The notes beneath the pieces were generated by a model. It had not been told where the DNA came from. It did not search any database and saw nothing but the letters and a program-made list of their open reading frames with translations. Below are positions 60,410-64,000 of a stretch of DNA of 64,000 nt, in pieces (position 1 is the stretch's first letter; each line of letters opens with the position of its first letter). This stretch comes from an uncultured Candidatus Poseidoniales archaeon (GTDB taxonomy: Archaea; Thermoplasmatota; Poseidoniia; Poseidoniales; Thalassarchaeaceae): NCBI GenBank assembly GCA_902601345.1, contig CACKMK010000006.1:1-64000 (forward strand), given 5' to 3'. Made by a program: the position numbers and the translations under genes.

Positions 60410-62418
60410 TTAAACAATGGCCGAAATGGCACTTCAGGCCAATTCACCAGAAGTCGGAAAAGAACACAGATCCCGGAGAAGATCTCTTCTTCCAAGAGAT
60501 TGGGCCTGTAGTTGCATTAGTTAGAGAATCTATACAGAATTCTCTTGATGCAAAAATCAATCCTGAAAGTAATGATGAACCGGTAGTTTTCCGAATTTCA
60601 TTAAATGGAAAGGGAGGACCCATGGGGCCTGAGAAATATACCCAGTACATACAAGACCTACCTGCTCATCTTGCCACCAAAGAGGAAACAAAACAAAAAT
60701 TACCAGATTTAGAAAAGCCAATGAATTACCTTGTAATCGAAGATTTTGGAACTAAAGGATTGACAGGTGACACTCATATTTTCTCCCATGACGATGATAC
60801 AAAAGAAGTTCAGAACAATAATTTTTACTGGTTCCATCGTAATGTAAATCGAACACCGTCGCGGCATAAAAGAGGGGGATCTTTTGGATATGGAAAACAA
60901 GCTTTCGCATCTGCATCTAATCTTAACGCGTTCTTCACAGTGAGTTCGACCCCAAGTAAAGAGTGGCGAATGTTTGGGACTTGCGTCTTTAAGGGCCATT
61001 TCTTAGAAAACCAAAGATATGCAGCTTATGCGGATTGGGGTATTGAAGGTGAGCTTGATCATAGATTGGATCATGCCATTGTTCCAAATGAGACTGAAGA
61101 ATTAGCATTGAAGATGATTCAGGATTTTGATTTAGATAGAAACCAAGGACCCGGACTATCTGTAGTAGTCCCTTTTCCAGTAAGAGAATTAACGCCCGAA
61201 GAGATAGCCATGAGCGTGATTAGGAATTATTTCGTTCCTGTTTGCAGAGGAGAGTTAGAGGTCCAAATTTGCGAAAATGGCGAAAAAATCTTCCATTTAT
61301 CTAAAGACACAATCCTATCATGCGCCGAACAAATAGATTGGGAAGGAGCAATCCCAGGGACATTTAGTTCTGCAAAAAAGGAGCAAATGACCGGTTTGAT
61401 ATCCTTGGTCTTATGGTGGACAAACGAAGGACAAGGATCAGAGATAGAGTTGCTTGAACCTTCAGCATCTAGAGAGCCACATTGGTCTAAAGATCTGATT
61501 CCTCATGCAGAATTAGACCAAATTAGAAAGAACCTAGAAAACGGGGGAAGAATTGCACTGAAATCCAAATTAGAGGTCAAAAAAAATAGACTGAGGGAAG
61601 GGGAAATTACGGAATTTTACATATTGATACACAAAGATGAATCATATACAGATTCAGAAAACACGGTTTGGATACGACGATTTCTGGATGTTCCAAAAAT
61701 ACAATACCACGTCCCTGTGGGGTATATTGCTGCGATTATCTCACTAGATGGTGAATTAGAAGAGCTACTCAGGGATTCTGAGGAACCTGCTCACATTAAA
61801 CACAGAGATCAAGGTACAAAGGCGCATGAAAAATGGGGCTATGCGCGAGGAATAATACGATTCTTCAGGAGGTCGGGACAAGATATCATCAGACATCTAG
61901 AGCACAAAGAAAATCAATTAGTTGAGAATTGGATCGACGAATGGTTTTCCTTACCCGATGAAAGCAAGGGAACGAGTAGAAAAAAGAAGCGAAAGGCGAA
62001 AAAAGAATCCAAGGAAGAGGCAGAAGTTCTCTATTTTGAAGACGATCCACCACCTGTTGATTTAGAAAAGCCAGAACTTTTCCATGATATTAGTTATATT
62101 CCAGGCGGCTTCGAGATTTCCGGTAGCCTTGATTTGGCAGCAGAGTTCTCATTTTCCGTCAAGCTTGGATATTCTAGAGACGATGGTAAAGATCCGTTCA
62201 AGAAATGGAAACCGTTTGATTTTGTAATAGGGGAAGCAGGCATTATTGTTGAGTCATCGGGGATTAACAATTTGTTACCTGAAGGGAATTTGATTAGATT
62301 TTCAGTTTCGGGGCCAACCGAGAATTTCTCCATCCGTGTAACAGGTTTTGATATTGATAGAGATTTATCAATCAATTATCGGCCTAGAATAATACAAAAC
62401 GAGGGGGCCGATCAATGA
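60406..62418 (+). CDS. GHKL (Hsp90/MutL-like) ATPase
   Basis: 670 residues. N-box LVRESIQNSLDA with Glu41, Asn45 and Asp48; G1-like DFGTKGLTG with Asp113; glycine-rich lid RGGSFGYGKQAF at 156-167. These are the Bergerat-fold ATP-binding motifs. The remaining about 400 residues are of unknown type and include a basic KKKRKAKKE tract near 525. GHKL proteins of this size occur in restriction-like and other phage-defence clusters, for example with Z1-type helicases and PD-(D/E)XK proteins. AT-rich and distinct from the chromosome, so transferred. Overlaps both neighbours by 4 nt. Confidence 0.85.
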   Translation: MIKQWPKWHFRPIHQKSEKNTDPGEDLFFQEIGPVVALVRESIQNSLDAKINPESNDEPVVFRISLNGKGGPMGPEKYTQYIQDLPAHLATKEETKQKLPDLEKPMNYLVIEDFGTKGLTGDTHIFSHDDDTKEVQNNNFYWFHRNVNRTPSRHKRGGSFGYGKQAFASASNLNAFFTVSSTPSKEWRMFGTCVFKGHFLENQRYAAYADWGIEGELDHRLDHAIVPNETEELALKMIQDFDLDRNQGPGLSVVVPFPVRELTPEEIAMSVIRNYFVPVCRGELEVQICENGEKIFHLSKDTILSCAEQIDWEGAIPGTFSSAKKEQMTGLISLVLWWTNEGQGSEIELLEPSASREPHWSKDLIPHAELDQIRKNLENGGRIALKSKLEVKKNRLREGEITEFYILIHKDESYTDSENTVWIRRFLDVPKIQYHVPVGYIAAIISLDGELEELLRDSEEPAHIKHRDQGTKAHEKWGYARGIIRFFRRSGQDIIRHLEHKENQLVENWIDEWFSLPDESKGTSRKKKRKAKKESKEEAEVLYFEDDPPPVDLEKPELFHDISYIPGGFEISGSLDLAAEFSFSVKLGYSRDDGKDPFKKWKPFDFVIGEAGIIVESSGINNLLPEGNLIRFSVSGPTENFSIRVTGFDIDRDLSINYRPRIIQNEGADQ

Positions 62419-63224
62419 CGAGTCGAACATTCAACTATTCTGGCCGAATGAAGATACCAAATGAATGTGTTAATGCCTCATTGGTCAGAATGAAAGGCCC
62501 CCCTCAATTAGATTGTCAAATCGACCTGTCTGCAGCTACCCATTTAGATGGCTTGCCTGCAAAAGCATCAGTTTATGTCGATGCAACTTTTAGAAGCAGT
62601 TTCATGCGTCTGTACTTTGGTACTGTTGACTCTATTTCTCCTCCAAAAAATACTATCTTGGATGATTTAGACTCAACAACGGTAGCAAAAATTGTAGTTC
62701 GAATTGTAGAACATGGCAACCTAATAGCACAAAGTAATAGGTTCACACTTACAAATCAGAATCCTCACTCAGGAGGCAGTAAATCGATAATCAAGGTCGA
62801 ATATAGACAGCTAAATGGGCGACCTTGGAAATTAGAAATATATTCTGATGATACAATGCCAGCAATGGTGTTGGATGAAGATTGGGCGAGCACGTGCCTC
62901 AAAAAATCAATTCCAATACAAGACGATTTGCAAATTATGGGAGTGCTGATGCCTCAAATTTTTGAGGCTATATTAGAGAGGATTTTGTTGGTTGAGAGAA
63001 GAAATGCCTACGAATTATACGATGGTGACGAGACGTGGAGGAAGAATTGGATTGTATTTGCATCTCAATTTAGTGACGGTAAATTACCACAAGCTATTGA
63101 TGAAGAAGATTCAGACATCGATACTTCCCACGTTCTTCAATGGGTTGATTCTGTAGTTAACAAGTATTGTGAATCTCGCGAAATATCAACTTCATTGATT
63201 GATTTACTGGAGGGATTAGAATGA
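62415..63224 (+). CDS. Hypothetical protein of the GHKL operon
   Basis: 269 residues. The N-terminal half is beta-rich (FNYSGRMKIPNECVNASLVRMKG...), the C-terminal half helical (MGVLMPQIFEAILERILLVERRNAYELYDGDETWRKNWI). No family recognised. 4-nt overlaps with both neighbours show that the products are made together. It occupies the place where PD-(D/E)XK or adaptor proteins are found in comparable clusters, but no nuclease motif is evident. Confidence 0.65.
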   Translation: MTSRTFNYSGRMKIPNECVNASLVRMKGPPQLDCQIDLSAATHLDGLPAKASVYVDATFRSSFMRLYFGTVDSISPPKNTILDDLDSTTVAKIVVRIVEHGNLIAQSNRFTLTNQNPHSGGSKSIIKVEYRQLNGRPWKLEIYSDDTMPAMVLDEDWASTCLKKSIPIQDDLQIMGVLMPQIFEAILERILLVERRNAYELYDGDETWRKNWIVFASQFSDGKLPQAIDEEDSDIDTSHVLQWVDSVVNKYCESREISTSLIDLLEGLE

Positions 63225-63994
63225 AATTTAGTAGGATATTAAATGATGAAGGGGTTAACAAATTTAGGGCCTTCTTGGATGATGGAGCGGTTACTGGCGA
63301 ACCAGTCCCAACAGAATTATTGACTAAACAGGAAACATCTCAAATTTTTAGTAAACCCTTGGATTTAGACCAGAATATTGTATTTTGTTCGAAATTAGAA
63401 TTAGGCAGATATCTCGATAATGCATTTGAGAAAGCTGATTTGCGTAGACAGAACGTAATCCGGAACAGAAATCTGTGGGCTTCCATAGTTCTTCATTGGT
63501 TTGATCAATTCTGTCCAATCGGAAGTGATGGGAAGAGGGCAGTCTCCAAGGTATCCTACTCCCCGGAGAAATATCAAAAATATATCCCTCAAGAAGTTAC
63601 AGAATATGGATCCAAAAATCTGCATTACCGGCATTTGGCATTAACGCCGTATCGGATTTTCGAGAGAAATAAGCTTTCACAAAATGAAGGCCGATGTATT
63701 TTGGCTGGCCCCATCCATATTTTCGGAAGAGATATAGAAGCTGTTTCAGGCAGAGCTGAAGTATTCTCAAATTCTCAGCTTATTGAAGCGATACACATTT
63801 TATATTGGGATGAAACAAAAGGCAAACTCAGGCCAGGATACTCAACTGAAACTAGAGCAGGAAATATTCATCGCTTACTTGCAGATGTTAGAAACCAACG
63901 TAAGAAAACACAAGATTGGTACTCAATGACAGCTAGACAAATTGTAGAGTCATTACCCGAGGAATTTGATGGATGGAAGAATAGATCCCGGTAA
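63221..63994 (+). CDS. Hypothetical protein, DUF6339-like features
   Basis: 257 residues. NRNLWASIVLHWFDQFCP, YRHLALTPYRIFERN, and EAVSGRAEVFSNSQLIEAIHILYWDE recall DUF6339-type proteins, which I associate with Z1/GHKL restriction-like clusters. The match is from memory of the pattern and needs checking. Last gene in the window; the operon may continue. Confidence 0.6.
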   Translation: MKFSRILNDEGVNKFRAFLDDGAVTGEPVPTELLTKQETSQIFSKPLDLDQNIVFCSKLELGRYLDNAFEKADLRRQNVIRNRNLWASIVLHWFDQFCPIGSDGKRAVSKVSYSPEKYQKYIPQEVTEYGSKNLHYRHLALTPYRIFERNKLSQNEGRCILAGPIHIFGRDIEAVSGRAEVFSNSQLIEAIHILYWDETKGKLRPGYSTETRAGNIHRLLADVRNQRKKTQDWYSMTARQIVESLPEEFDGWKNRSR

Positions 63995-64000
63995 TATTGT

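Noticed and set aside
1..64000. CRISPR array
   Set aside because: No regularly spaced repeat of 20-40 bp was seen on either strand; the TTACTTGCC copies are irregularly spaced and in both orientations.

Overview
The window reads as the chromosome of a planktonic euryarchaeon close to Marine Group II (Poseidoniia). Archaeal markers are ribosomal protein uS2, the wyosine enzyme Taw1, a Sec11-type signal peptidase and a presenilin-like protease. They sit beside genes that such lineages are thought to have taken from bacteria: GroES/GroEL, MsrA, a fused 3-hydroxyacyl-CoA dehydrogenase/enoyl-CoA hydratase and a photolyase. Most genes are GC-rich, use AGG heavily for arginine, and are packed with 4-nt stop/start overlaps. 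The lineage is inferred from gene content; there is no rRNA gene in the window.

Region 1 (1 to about 13.9 kb) is an accessory block and the most unusual part. The minus-strand genes from 7101 down to 1711 include a compact ubiquitin-like conjugation set in the order Ubl (4238-4023), E2-like (3947-3129), E1-like (3132-2461) and JAB/MPN deubiquitinase-like (2464-1967). This is the order of the bacterial anti-phage BIL operon. Six uncharacterised genes lie upstream of it. A divergent TFB (archaeal TFIIB)-like gene follows at 1601-600. Divergent from the block, a 1,429-residue gene at 7279-11568 encodes a T7/mitochondrial-type single-subunit RNA polymerase with all catalytic residues recognisable. 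Such an enzyme is not expected in an archaeal chromosome. A 9-bp word, TTACTTGCC, recurs in front of or between genes of this block (five exact copies and one near copy, 4.3 to 13.8 kb) and stands 6-7 nt before start codons in three cases. I propose it as the promoter or operator of the block, possibly the promoter of the single-subunit polymerase. Two 40-residue glycine-rich membrane peptides and a NERD nuclease-like/S1 protein complete the block. No integrase, capsid or terminase gene is visible.

Region 2 (13.9 to 59.2 kb) is ordinary chromosome. It holds three winged-helix regulators; beta-oxidation; three glycosyltransferases and an acyltransferase; an RND-type exporter and a MacB/FtsX-like ABC exporter operon; Taw1; YbjQ proteins; PurT; GuaB (IMPDH); MsrA; an AlkB-like membrane oxygenase; PdxH; a GTPase-dead EF-Tu-like protein; Dus; uS2; GroES/GroEL; signal peptidase; an animal-type photolyase; dCMP deaminase; AzlCD; FolC; a presenilin-like protease; and SerS. 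Several 22-46 residue zinc-ribbon or membrane microproteins lie in gaps between the longer genes.

Region 3 (59.2 kb to the end) starts with a very AT-rich spacer after serS. It then enters a four-gene overlapping operon: a winged-helix-like protein, a GHKL-ATPase and two unknowns. The last three genes are markedly AT-rich. It looks like the left part of a transferred restriction or defence island that runs off the window. I saw no tRNA or rRNA gene and no CRISPR array.
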